Shown: positions 1 through 5,409 of the stretch, in pieces | Layout: every line of letters begins with the position of its first letter | How positions within the stretch are numbered: position 1 is the first letter of the stretch | Assembly (NCBI GenBank): GCA_050945895.1 | Contig: JBMNTU010000112.1 | Location: forward strand, 1-6,352 | DNA: 6,352 bases | Direction: 5' to 3' | DNA from: JBMNTU01 sp050945895 | GTDB taxonomy: Bacteria; Bacillota; Clostridia; Christensenellales; Christensenellaceae | Program-made: the position numbers and the translations under genes | Notes under the pieces: generated by a model | The model's database searches: none | Seen by the model: the letters and a program-made list of their open reading frames with translations, nothing else | What the model was told of the DNA's origin: nothing

Positions 1-1
1 G

Positions 2-400
2 GTCATCATGGGCTATACACTTGGGTTTATTATGGCGATGGTGGGCATACTCAACTTTGTAAATTCCATGCTTACCGCAATCATTGCCCGAAAGCGCGAG
101 TTTGCAATGCTGGAGAGCGTGGGAATGACAAAAGAGCAGCTAAAGAAGATGCTGGTGTTTGAAGGGGTGGATTATGTGGGCATCATCCTGGTCATTAGCC
201 TGGTGTTGTCGGCGTTTGTTGCGGCAACGGTCATCCAGGAAGCGGTTGCGAGCTCGTGGGCGGCGGCTTACAGCTTCTCCCTTGCACCCTTCGCCGTCAT
301 TATCCCGGTGATGATTCTGCTGGCGATATTCATTCCATTGGTGTGCTTCAAGAACACACAGAAAAAAAGCCTGGTGGAACGGCTGCGGGAAACGGAATAG
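2..400 (+). CDS. ABC transporter permease, FtsX-like C-terminal part (5' truncated by window)
   Basis: This is the last 132 codons of a membrane permease; the reading frame is open to the left edge, so the ATG at 8 is probably internal. Three hydrophobic stretches are visible: one at the very start (GYTLGFIMAMVGILNFV), one about 60 residues in (VGIILVISLVLSAFVAA) and one near the C terminus (FAVIIPVMILLAIFIPLVCF). Between the first two lies the charged segment RKREFAMLESVGMTKEQLKK, the cytoplasmic coupling segment typical of FtsX/MacB/BceB-type permeases (REF..L...GM...Q). The protein ends in a short basic-acidic tail (VERLRETE). Such permeases work with a separate ATPase, often in antimicrobial-peptide export or sensing or in lipoprotein handling; which applies cannot be told without the N-terminal part. 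The gene is convergent with the MerR gene, so they do not share a transcript. Confidence 0.88.
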   Translation, partial: VIMGYTLGFIMAMVGILNFVNSMLTAIIARKREFAMLESVGMTKEQLKKMLVFEGVDYVGIILVISLVLSAFVAATVIQEAVASSWAAAYSFSLAPFAVIIPVMILLAIFIPLVCFKNTQKKSLVERLRETE

Positions 401-417
401 AAAATTTTTACACACAA

Positions 418-445
418 GAGGATGCTTCCAAGCGGAAGCATCCTC
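418..445. terminator. Perfect 12-bp hairpin after the permease gene
   Basis: GAGGATGCTTCC (418-429) and GGAAGCATCCTC (434-445) are perfect complements around a 4-nt AAGC loop. It starts 17 nt after the permease stop codon. No U-run follows on the plus strand (AGACTGTCG), so intrinsic termination there is doubtful. It may instead act as an mRNA 3'-end stabiliser or belong to the repeat element to its right. Confidence 0.5.
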
Positions 446-601
446 AGACTGTCGATAAAGCACCACCTGCGGCGTCAAACGGAAAGCTGCAAAGCTCGAC
501 GTATTACGAATACGCCTTCGCTCTGCGGCTTTCCGTTTTCCTGGCATCTGGCACTTTCTTGCCAGCCTGAATCGTTTCGTGGTTTTTGGATGAACCAAAA
601 A
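446..601. repeat. Structured non-coding element with nested inverted repeats (REP/MITE-like)
   Basis: This stretch lies between two convergent genes and holds no credible gene. AAACGGAAAGC (477-487) pairs perfectly with GCTTTCCGTTT (528-538). Pairing continues inward with a few mismatches to a second stem, CGTATT (500-505) with AATACG (509-514), giving one 62-nt hairpin. To its right CTGGCA occurs twice (541-546 and 548-553), and either copy can pair with TGCCAG (560-565). A further AT-rich inverted repeat, TTTTTGG/CCAAAAA, lies at 583-601. Several nested hairpins between converging genes are typical of dispersed intergenic repeats. The words around 446-538 look familiar to me from clostridial intergenic repeats, but that is memory and unverified. 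There is no transposase and no clear target-site duplication. Confidence 0.5.
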
Positions 602-602
602 A

Positions 603-1397
603 TCAACCGGTTTTCCGTACGGGGAAAAGAATGCCCGTTTCCAGCTCGTCCGGCGACGAAACATCCTCCTCGTCTTTGATGTAGCGCTCAATTCCGCCGC
701 CCGTGGCTTCGTATTCCGGATGCTCTTTAAACCAGCCTTGCAGGGCTTCGTATGCATAATGGACCGTTTCGTACGGGCCGATGTGCGTAGTGGCCGCATA
801 AGGCTGCGCGGGAACGGGTTTTACGCCGTCGCCGCTTCCGGCGACAGCGATCTGCGCCTCCACATCCATCGCGCTATAGGAAAAGGTATCTCCCATATAC
901 ACCAACTGGGTTGCTCCGGTGCGCTTGAGTCCGTGTTTTTTCATTTCCTCCTTCAGGTCATGGAAAAGCTGGTGCGTTTCGCTTACGTCGATGGTGCGCC
1001 GCAGGCAAAATACATTTTGCGCGGGCGCGTCCATTACAATAATATGGTATTTCTGTGTCATAATTCCGGTTCCCTCCATTCTGACGATGTCCTCTTCCAT
1101 TGCGCGGAGCGTTTTTTTAAGCTCGTTTATTTGTTCGTGCGTATGCAGGCGGCGCTCGTGTATGCGCTGCGCCAGCCGGTCTTCGGGAAGTGAAAGCAAT
1201 TCGCCGATTTCCGCGAGGCCAAAACCATACTTCTTAAGCGTTTCGACCTGCCTCAATACCGCAAGCTGCGCGTAGTCGTAGTAGCGATAGCCGTTTTCCG
1301 CGGTATAGGCCGGACGCAGCAGGCCAATCGAATCGTAGTGCCGAAGCATGCGCCGGGAAACGTTTCCCAGCTTAGAAAATCCGCCAATGGTTAACAT
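603..1397 (-). CDS. MerR-family transcriptional regulator with GyrI-like effector-binding domain
   Basis: The protein is 264 residues. Residues 1-70 are the winged helix-turn-helix of the MerR family: SRRMLRHYDSIGLLRPA (14-30), then wing residues NGYRYYDYAQLAVL and the KKYGFGLAEIGELL helix. Residues about 72-108 are highly charged and fit the dimerising coiled coil (QRIHERRLHTHEQINELKK). Residues about 116 to the end fit a GyrI-like/BmrR-type ligand-binding domain, with the motif GPYETVHYAYEALQGW and a late GGGIERY carrying the Glu typical of these pockets. Such proteins bind small, often cationic or aromatic drugs and twist promoters with long spacers. I chose ATG 1397 rather than a start further upstream because it begins the family-typical MLTIGGFSK and has GAGGAG (1405-1410) 7 nt upstream. 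No target gene other than its own promoter is visible; the effector is unknown. Confidence 0.9.
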   Translation of the reverse strand: MLTIGGFSKLGNVSRRMLRHYDSIGLLRPAYTAENGYRYYDYAQLAVLRQVETLKKYGFGLAEIGELLSLPEDRLAQRIHERRLHTHEQINELKKTLRAMEEDIVRMEGTGIMTQKYHIIVMDAPAQNVFCLRRTIDVSETHQLFHDLKEEMKKHGLKRTGATQLVYMGDTFSYSAMDVEAQIAVAGSGDGVKPVPAQPYAATTHIGPYETVHYAYEALQGWFKEHPEYEATGGGIERYIKDEEDVSSPDELETGILFPVRKTG

Positions 1398-1404
1398 AAA
1401 AAAA

Positions 1405-1410
1405 CTCCTC
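1405..1410 (-). promoter_or_regulatory. Ribosome binding site fixing the merR-type gene start
   Basis: The minus strand reads GAGGAG, 7 nt before ATG 1397. This supports the internal Met over a longer reading that would start inside the promoter dyad. Confidence 0.75.
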
Positions 1411-1430
1411 TTCGAACCGGTTCTGTCATT

Positions 1431-1461
1431 ACTATACACCTTGTCATTATGTGAAGGTCAA
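1431..1461 (-). promoter_or_regulatory. MerR-type autoregulated promoter with dyad operator
   Basis: On the minus strand TTGACC (-35, 1461-1456) and TATAGT (-10, 1436-1431) are separated by 19 bp. The region between them is covered by a dyad at 1438-1458: ACCTT and AAGGT outer arms, 11 nt apart, with an inner CATAATG palindrome at the exact centre. A 19-20 bp spacer with a central dyad is the hallmark of MerR-activated promoters. The expected start is near 1424. A second palindrome, GAACCGGTTC (1414-1423), sits in the 5' leader. That the product of this gene binds here is inferred. Confidence 0.75.
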
Positions 1462-1501
1462 GAAAAAAATTCGAAATGTTGGCCGCATAGGGATGCAAAA
1501 T

Positions 1502-1527
1502 AAAAAAACCGCCCGAAAGCGGTTTTT
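1502..1527 (-). terminator. Rho-independent terminator of rplM-rpsI
   Basis: On the minus strand AAAAACCGC (1527-1519) pairs with GCGGTTTTT (1512-1504) around a 6-nt TTTCGG loop, followed by a run of seven T in total. It begins 13 nt after the rpsI stop codon. The A-run on the other side could make it bidirectional, but no plus-strand gene ends just upstream. Confidence 0.9.
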
Positions 1528-1540
1528 GTTTTGTTTCCTT

Positions 1541-1936
1541 TTAACGCTTGGAGAACTGCGGCGCACGGCGCGCTGCCTTAAGGCCGTATTTCTTCCGCTC
1601 CTTCATGCGCGGGTCGCGCGTCAAGAAGCCTGCCGATTTAACAACGGGACGAAGCTCGGGCTCCGCATTGATGAGCGCCCGTGCGATTCCGTGACGAATC
1701 GCGCCCGCCTGGCCGGTGTAACCGCCGCCCTTGACATTGACAAATACGTCGTATGTTCCCAGCTTTTCTGTTAACACAAGGGGCGAACGAACCAGCATTT
1801 TCAGCGTTTCATATCCAAAATAATCTTCGATATCGCTCTTATTTACCGTAATATTGCCCGAACCCGCAACAAGGCGTACCCTGGCAATGGATTTTTTTCT
1901 TCTTCCTGTTCCCAAAAATTGTTCTTTTGCTGCCAT
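1541..1936 (-). CDS. rpsI: 30S ribosomal protein S9 (uS9)
   Basis: The protein is 131 residues, a normal length for bacterial S9. It begins with FLGTGRRKKSIARVRL (residues 7-22), the family signature. It contains GGGYTGQAGAIRHGIARAL (about 70-88) and ends in ARRAPQFSKR; the basic C-terminal tail with QFSKR reaches the tRNA in the ribosomal P site. It is part of the small-subunit head. The ATG at 1936 is preceded by a strong AAGGAGG. Only 16 nt separate it from the upstream L13 gene, so the two form the usual two-gene operon and end at the terminator at 1502-1527. Confidence 0.98.
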   Translation of the reverse strand: MAAKEQFLGTGRRKKSIARVRLVAGSGNITVNKSDIEDYFGYETLKMLVRSPLVLTEKLGTYDVFVNVKGGGYTGQAGAIRHGIARALINAEPELRPVVKSAGFLTRDPRMKERKKYGLKAARRAPQFSKR

Positions 1937-1947
1937 TTTACTTCCTT

Positions 1948-1954
1948 CCTCCTT
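1948..1954 (-). promoter_or_regulatory. rpsI ribosome binding site overlapping the rplM stop codon
   Basis: The minus strand reads TAAGGAGG: the TAA that ends rplM (1955-1953) runs into the AAGGAGG that serves rpsI. The spacing to the ATG is 11 nt, slightly long; a second AAGGAA lies closer. The arrangement suggests translational coupling of L13 and S9. Confidence 0.75.
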
Positions 1955-2381
1955 ACAGCTCTACTGCCTGGGGCTTTTGCGCCTCGTGGTTATGCTCCGC
2001 ACCTGCGTACACACGCAGCTTTTTGAGCATTTTCGCGCCCAGTTTGTTTTTGGGCAGCATTCTTCGAACTGCATTCATAAACAAAAACTCAGGCCTTTTT
2101 TCCATCAGTGTCCTATAAGAAGTTTTTTTGAGCCCGCCGGGGTATCCCGAATGGCGGTAATACATCTTCTGATCCAGTTTATTGCCGGTAAAAACAACCT
2201 TTGCAGCGTTGATGACGATTACATGGTCTCCAACGTCTACATTAGGCGTATATTCCGCTTTGTTTTTTCCGTTCAGTATTGTTGCGACTTTGCTGGCAAC
2301 CCTGCCAAACACCTGGCCTTCTGCGTCAACGATGACCCAGTTTTTCTCTACTTCGCCAGGCTTCGCCATATATGTTTTCAT
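1953..2381 (-). CDS. rplM: 50S ribosomal protein L13 (uL13)
   Basis: The protein is 142 residues, the usual length. It starts MKTYMAKPGEVEKNWVIVDA and carries GRVASKVATILNGKNK (about residues 26-41), YRHSGYPGGLK (79-89) and a late MLPKNKLG (111-118), all conserved in L13. L13 is an early-assembly protein of the large subunit. A reading starting eight codons further upstream is possible, but ATG 2381 gives the family-typical N terminus and has GGAGG (2391-2395) 9 nt upstream. It is the first gene of the rplM-rpsI operon, with a leader of about 136 nt that may control it. Confidence 0.98.
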   Translation of the reverse strand: MKTYMAKPGEVEKNWVIVDAEGQVFGRVASKVATILNGKNKAEYTPNVDVGDHVIVINAAKVVFTGNKLDQKMYYRHSGYPGGLKKTSYRTLMEKRPEFLFMNAVRRMLPKNKLGAKMLKKLRVYAGAEHNHEAQKPQAVEL

Positions 2382-2517
2382 AAGGCTTTTCCTCCAAATT
2401 TTCAATCAAAACACTTGCTTGTGGCAATTTTCTGCCGAACGGGGTTTCCCAGACCTCGAACCGCAACAAACTGCGCATATGCGTCAAGCACGGGGCTAAT
2501 GTGCTTTTATGGACGCA
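2382..2517 (-). promoter_or_regulatory. rplM 5' leader, candidate L13-type autoregulatory RNA
   Basis: The predicted transcript starts near 2517 and runs about 136 nt before the L13 start codon. Its first 38 nt form a nested hairpin (2480-2517): TGCGTC pairs with GACGCA, and inside it AAGCAC pairs with GTGCTT around a 9-nt loop ATTAGCCCC, with a 5-nt bulge on one side. Downstream are a GGG-AAA-CCC mini-hairpin (about 2442-2450) and GGCA/TGCC around a 6-nt loop (2423-2436). Firmicutes are known to carry an L13 leader family at this position; membership is inferred from position and structure and has not been tested against the covariance model. Confidence 0.55.
2480..2517 (-). ncRNA. 5'-terminal nested hairpin of the rplM leader
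   Basis: Both stems are perfect (6 bp each, TGCGTC/GACGCA and AAGCAC/GTGCTT) and stacked, apart from one 5-nt one-sided bulge. The 9-nt loop ends in GCCCC. The fold begins at the predicted first nucleotide of the mRNA, which fits a protein-binding or mRNA-stabilising element. The flank TGCGCAG just 3' of it could pair with the 5' end instead (with wobbles), so two alternative folds are conceivable. Confidence 0.55.
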
Positions 2518-2523
2518 CAGACT

Positions 2524-2552
2524 ATTTTATTAAAAAAACCCTGTAATGTCAA
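2524..2552 (-). promoter_or_regulatory. Sigma-A promoter of rplM-rpsI
   Basis: On the minus strand a perfect TTGACA (2552-2547) is followed after 17 bp by TAAAAT (2529-2524). This is a strong vegetative promoter. Its -35 box and spacer lie within the terminator of the preceding gene cassette. Confidence 0.88.
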
Positions 2553-2559
2553 GGTTTTT
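2532..2559 (-). terminator. Rho-independent terminator of the FkbH-ACP-GNAT-VOC cassette
   Basis: On the minus strand AAAAACCTTG (2559-2550) and CAGGGTTTTT (2543-2534) form a 10-bp stem with one T-G wobble and a 6-nt ACATTA loop, followed by further T to make seven in a row. It starts 14 nt after the VOC gene stop codon. The stem is moderate, so some read-through into rplM is possible. Confidence 0.75.
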
Positions 2560-2573
2560 CTGCGTTTTCGGCG

Positions 2574-2963
2574 TCATTTTTCAACGATTTCTATCAGACC
2601 GGTTGCTTTTTGGAACAAAAACGCAACGCGTTTGCCCCCGCAGGCCGCTGCAGGCGCGGGCGGGCGTGTCAGGTAAAAACCAGCTTCCTTCAGCTCCTTC
2701 AGGGCGCGATCCATGTCTTCGGCTTCGTAGCAAATGTGGTACGGCGTGCTCATGCCTTTTTCCGCCAGGCTTTCCACCATCGAGTTTTCGCCGAGCTTTG
2801 CAATCAGCTCTACTGTTTCGTGCCCGTTGCGCATAAAGCATATCGAAACGCCGCGGTCACTGTCCTCTGTGGGTCCTGATGTTTTTTCGTACCCCAAAAA
2901 AGCGAACTTTTCCATTGCGCTTTTTAGGTCGTTTACATAATAGCCAATATGGTGAACTCTCAT
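2574..2963 (-). CDS. VOC/glyoxalase-fold metalloprotein, methylmalonyl-CoA epimerase-like
   Basis: The protein is 129 residues, the size of one complete VOC unit (two beta-alpha-beta-beta-beta modules). It opens with VHHIGYYVNDLKSAMEKF, as epimerases and glyoxalases do. Plausible metal ligands are His5 (HHIGY), Glu52 (TVELI), His76 (YHICYE) and Glu125 (GLIEIVEK). They line up with the His-Gln-His-Glu set of methylmalonyl-CoA epimerase, so the site looks intact. The family does metal-assisted proton transfers, isomerisations and ring openings on acyl thioesters and other small molecules. The start codon follows the GNAT stop by only 9 nt, with AAAGGA 5 nt upstream, so it is the last gene of the cassette. 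A role on the acyl-ACP or on the product is inferred; the substrate is unknown. Confidence 0.82.
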   Translation of the reverse strand: MRVHHIGYYVNDLKSAMEKFAFLGYEKTSGPTEDSDRGVSICFMRNGHETVELIAKLGENSMVESLAEKGMSTPYHICYEAEDMDRALKELKEAGFYLTRPPAPAAACGGKRVAFLFQKATGLIEIVEK

Positions 2964-2972
2964 GATTTTCCT

Positions 2973-3521
2973 TTATTCGAAAGCGATCGTATCGTATTCT
3001 ACCGTTTGGCGCATTTTATCCCACTTTTCTTTGAGGATGGCGCACATGGTAACGTCGTAATACTCGCCGCGCTTGTATACGCTTTCCTTCAGCTCGCCCT
3101 CGATATCACTGCCGCACATTTTATGCAGCCTTACAACGTTTTCGTTTTTGCTCAACACTTCGTTATACAGCCGGTTTACGCCCAGCGTATAAAAGGCATA
3201 GTCGTACAGGTTCCACTCGAGCAATACGGCAAGCTTCATGGAGCGGGCTTCTTTTACTGCCACATAATAGCCCCACTCGCATTTTCTGTTTGCCCGGTCG
3301 ATGTTGACGATATTTAGGACGCCCACAGGCTTCTCGTCCATATAAATGACCCACCAGATTTGCGTGTCGTCTTCACGCAGCGCATCGAACCACCGAAGCT
3401 GACCCTCATGCGTCAGCACCGGGTCGGTGTTCATATACCGGGTGACGTCTTCGCTCATGCGCCATTCCGCCACCATATCGAGGTCTTTTTTTTGCAGCCG
3501 TTTTAAGCGGATATCCATCAT
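2973..3521 (-). CDS. GNAT-family N-acyltransferase, PseH-like
   Basis: The protein is 182 residues. The N terminus IRLKRLQKKDLDMVAEWR, followed by TRYMNTDPVLTHEGQLRWF, matches the pattern of sugar N-acetyltransferases such as PseH and of Acetyltransf_3 proteins. Strands 4-5 read KPVGVLNIVNID and CEWGYYVA (about 65-88). The C-terminal LSKNENVVRLHKMCG and EGELKES....GEYYDVTMCAI are typical of the GNAT acceptor half. The pyrophosphate-binding loop reads KEARSMKLA (about 90-98) and lacks the glycines of the usual R..G.G/A, which could mean use of acyl-ACP rather than acetyl-CoA. The ATG overlaps the ACP stop codon (ATGATGG), so translation is coupled; the second ATG at 3518 is an alternative start. 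Its place after FkbH and ACP suggests it transfers the acyl group made by them. The amine acceptor is unknown. Confidence 0.82.
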   Translation of the reverse strand: MMDIRLKRLQKKDLDMVAEWRMSEDVTRYMNTDPVLTHEGQLRWFDALREDDTQIWWVIYMDEKPVGVLNIVNIDRANRKCEWGYYVAVKEARSMKLAVLLEWNLYDYAFYTLGVNRLYNEVLSKNENVVRLHKMCGSDIEGELKESVYKRGEYYDVTMCAILKEKWDKMRQTVEYDTIAFE

Positions 3522-3736
3522 TTTTCCACTGCGGAAAGCAGGCCGGCGACGTCCTCGATGCCAAACGACTTGTCAATGGGAATATACAGGCCAAGCGTTT
3601 CTTCGATTTCCGCCAAAATCATGACCTGCGCCAGCGAATCCCACTCTTTGACGTCGCTCATTTTGGTGTTTCGCGTAATGCTTGCAGGGTCTTTTTTAAG
3701 GACCTTTGCAACGATTTCGATGATTTTTTCTTCCAT
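3518..3736 (-). CDS. Stand-alone acyl carrier protein
   Basis: The protein is 72 residues with the four-helix carrier pattern. The phosphopantetheine site is Ser34 in EWDSLAQVMIL, at the start of helix II. The motif differs from the fatty-acid synthase ACP (DSLDTVEL) and is like the carriers that travel with FkbH-type enzymes (WDSL followed by hydrophobic residues). The start lies 2 nt after the stop codon of the FkbH-like gene, and its own stop overlaps the start of the GNAT gene, so all three are co-translated. No phosphopantetheinyl transferase is present; the host AcpS would have to activate it. It most likely carries the glyceryl or related acyl group. Confidence 0.92.
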   Translation of the reverse strand: MEEKIIEIVAKVLKKDPASITRNTKMSDVKEWDSLAQVMILAEIEETLGLYIPIDKSFGIEDVAGLLSAVEK

Positions 3737-3738
3737 GT

Positions 3739-5376
3739 TTATTCCGTTTCCTTCAGGTAGTATTCACGCGCCGGACGGGTGTCCAGGCGTATGCTGTATT
3801 GCTTGGTTCCTTCGTTTTCTTCCGCAACGGTATAGCCGTTCCGCTCAAAAAACTCCGCCGCCGGAATGTTTTTTTCTGTAGGAATGTATTCTGCCAGCAG
3901 CGTTTCAAACCCCATTTGCCGCATATCGCGCTCCACATAGTCCAGCATATAATTTTCCACAAGTTTGCCCATGGCCCGGCAGCTCAGCACAAAGCTGTCG
4001 ATTTTGGGCGTCTCGGAAAATAAATCGACGATTACCGCGCCAATTTGCCCATATTCGCCAAATTTGTCCCGAAGGGAAAACAGATAGCAGGCGGCATGGT
4101 CGCTGCGGGTCATTTCGCCGAGGTCGTTTTTGGAATGCCTGCGCGTTGTCAGGTTGAACTGGTTTGTTTTGCTCACAAGTTGGTGCAGCCGTTCGAGCTG
4201 CGCATCCGCGGGCCTTATTGCCGTGCACTCCATATCCAGCTGCCGCAAAAACGATGGAAAGTCGGAAATGGCCCCCGCCAGCTTTGAACGCTTTGCATTA
4301 TCCTGGTAGAGCTGTGTTTTTTCCGCATCTTCCTTTGTAAGCGAAAGCTTTTTGAAGTAGCGGTCGTATATGTCTGCAAAAAAATCTGCCAGGCGCTCCA
4401 CCTGTTCGGGAAAATCCGGAACGGTCACTTCGGGTAATAACTGCGTCACCAGGTCGCGCTCTGCCGGGCTGTCGTCTATAAACACAATGGAATCCAGTCC
4501 GATGTTCAATTCCTGTGCAATCGCCAATATATTTTCGTGCTTGTTTTCCCAATTGATTTTTAAAACCGCAAAATCTTCCTCTCGAAGCAGCATGTGCGGG
4601 TGGCTTTTTATGACGTCCATGGCGTCGGCTTCGTTGTTTTTAGAGACAACGGCCAGCACAACGCCTGTTTCTTTTATATGCTTCACAATCCGCTGCGCAT
4701 CCTTATAGACCATGCCCAGCTTTTCTTCGGAAAGCCCGATTCCTTCCGCGCCCGCTTCGCCCACAACGCCGCCCCACAGGGTATTATCGAGGTCGAGCGC
4801 CAATACCTTTTTGGGCGTATAGGTCAGCAGGCGGAGCATTTCCTCTACTTGCGCGGCAATTTGCTCGTGGGCGGAGGAAGTGTGGATGATTTTTCCAAGA
4901 TACCACAGCTTGTTCGAATAAAAAGCCGCTTTTCCCATTTTTTCAGCCAGCTCGCGATAGGGAAAAAGATGGACATTCGGGTAATTTTGCATGAAATTCA
5001 ACAACGCTTCATCGAATGCGCGTTCGCGCTTGCCAGGCGTGTTTTCGTCCACGCTGCCGATGGATGCAAGGCGCGTCCTGTAATCTGCATTGGCGATAAA
5101 ATACGTCGTTTCCGGACGGATGCATTTTTCCATCACGTCGAACCACGCATCAACCGAGCGCCGCGCGTCCTCGTCTGTTGTGCAGTCTTGTGTGCAGAGC
5201 GCAATATCGTTTACAATGAACACGGCTTCCGGACGAAATACATGAAAAGAGGACGCTTCGTTTAAAAGCACCTCGAAAATACCGCCATATCCTTCGTTTT
5301 TGTATATTTCGTGACGTTCAGACAGGATGTTTATGGCCGGATCGATATTGATATTTGAAAGCAGCGCAATCTTCAT
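3739..5376 (-). CDS. FkbH-like HAD-superfamily (subfamily IIIC) glyceryl-ACP-forming enzyme
   Basis: The protein is 545 residues with the full-length FkbH arrangement. Residues 1 to about 185 are an N-terminal domain (possibly SGNH-like). The HAD domain follows, with motif I LALDLDNTLWGGVVGE (nucleophile Asp195, general acid Asp197), motif II VVSKNN (Ser245), a Lys near 273-279 and motif IV VFIDDSPAERDLV (Asp301, Asp302). The C-terminal GNAT-like part has SKTNQFNLTTRR (402-413) and KFGEYGQIGAVIVDLF, both family signatures. FkbH enzymes take D-1,3-bisphosphoglycerate, remove phosphate and place the glyceryl group on an ACP, as in methoxymalonyl-ACP and tetronate pathways. ATG 5376 is chosen over an upstream TTG (5403) because AGAGG lies 6 nt before it. 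It leads the four-gene cassette under its own promoter. No methyltransferase or dehydrogenases of the methoxymalonyl pathway are present, so the acyl group is probably used as glyceryl. Confidence 0.93.
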   Translation of the reverse strand: MKIALLSNINIDPAINILSERHEIYKNEGYGGIFEVLLNEASSFHVFRPEAVFIVNDIALCTQDCTTDEDARRSVDAWFDVMEKCIRPETTYFIANADYRTRLASIGSVDENTPGKRERAFDEALLNFMQNYPNVHLFPYRELAEKMGKAAFYSNKLWYLGKIIHTSSAHEQIAAQVEEMLRLLTYTPKKVLALDLDNTLWGGVVGEAGAEGIGLSEEKLGMVYKDAQRIVKHIKETGVVLAVVSKNNEADAMDVIKSHPHMLLREEDFAVLKINWENKHENILAIAQELNIGLDSIVFIDDSPAERDLVTQLLPEVTVPDFPEQVERLADFFADIYDRYFKKLSLTKEDAEKTQLYQDNAKRSKLAGAISDFPSFLRQLDMECTAIRPADAQLERLHQLVSKTNQFNLTTRRHSKNDLGEMTRSDHAACYLFSLRDKFGEYGQIGAVIVDLFSETPKIDSFVLSCRAMGKLVENYMLDYVERDMRQMGFETLLAEYIPTEKNIPAAEFFERNGYTVAEENEGTKQYSIRLDTRPAREYYLKETE

Positions 5377-5382
5377 GCAAAA

Positions 5383-5387
5383 CCTCT
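5383..5387 (-). promoter_or_regulatory. Ribosome binding site for the FkbH-like gene
   Basis: The minus strand reads AGAGG, 6 nt upstream of ATG 5376. The alternative TTG at 5403 lies at the predicted transcription start and could not be used. Confidence 0.7.
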
Positions 5388-5409
5388 GAAATACTTTGTA
5401 CAATGCCCC

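Noticed and set aside
422..679. Open frame of 85 codons on the plus strand in the repeat region
   Set aside because: It runs through the inverted repeats into the 3' end of the MerR gene, has no ribosome binding site and no recognisable domain; most likely a spurious frame in a repeat.
140..799. Open frame of 219 codons on the minus strand across the permease end, the repeat and the MerR gene
   Set aside because: The product is rich in Arg and low-complexity, and it overlaps two recognisable genes in other frames.
2441..2463. tRNA-like T-arm words (GGTTCGAGG and CCCCGTTCGG on the minus strand) in the rplM leader
   Set aside because: No acceptor stem, D-arm or anticodon arm can be built around them, so this is chance similarity within the leader.
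4594..5265. Long open frame of 223 codons on the plus strand, opposite the FkbH-like gene
   Set aside because: It is a shadow frame: its product has no recognisable motif, while the opposite strand carries clear HAD and FkbH signatures over the same bases.
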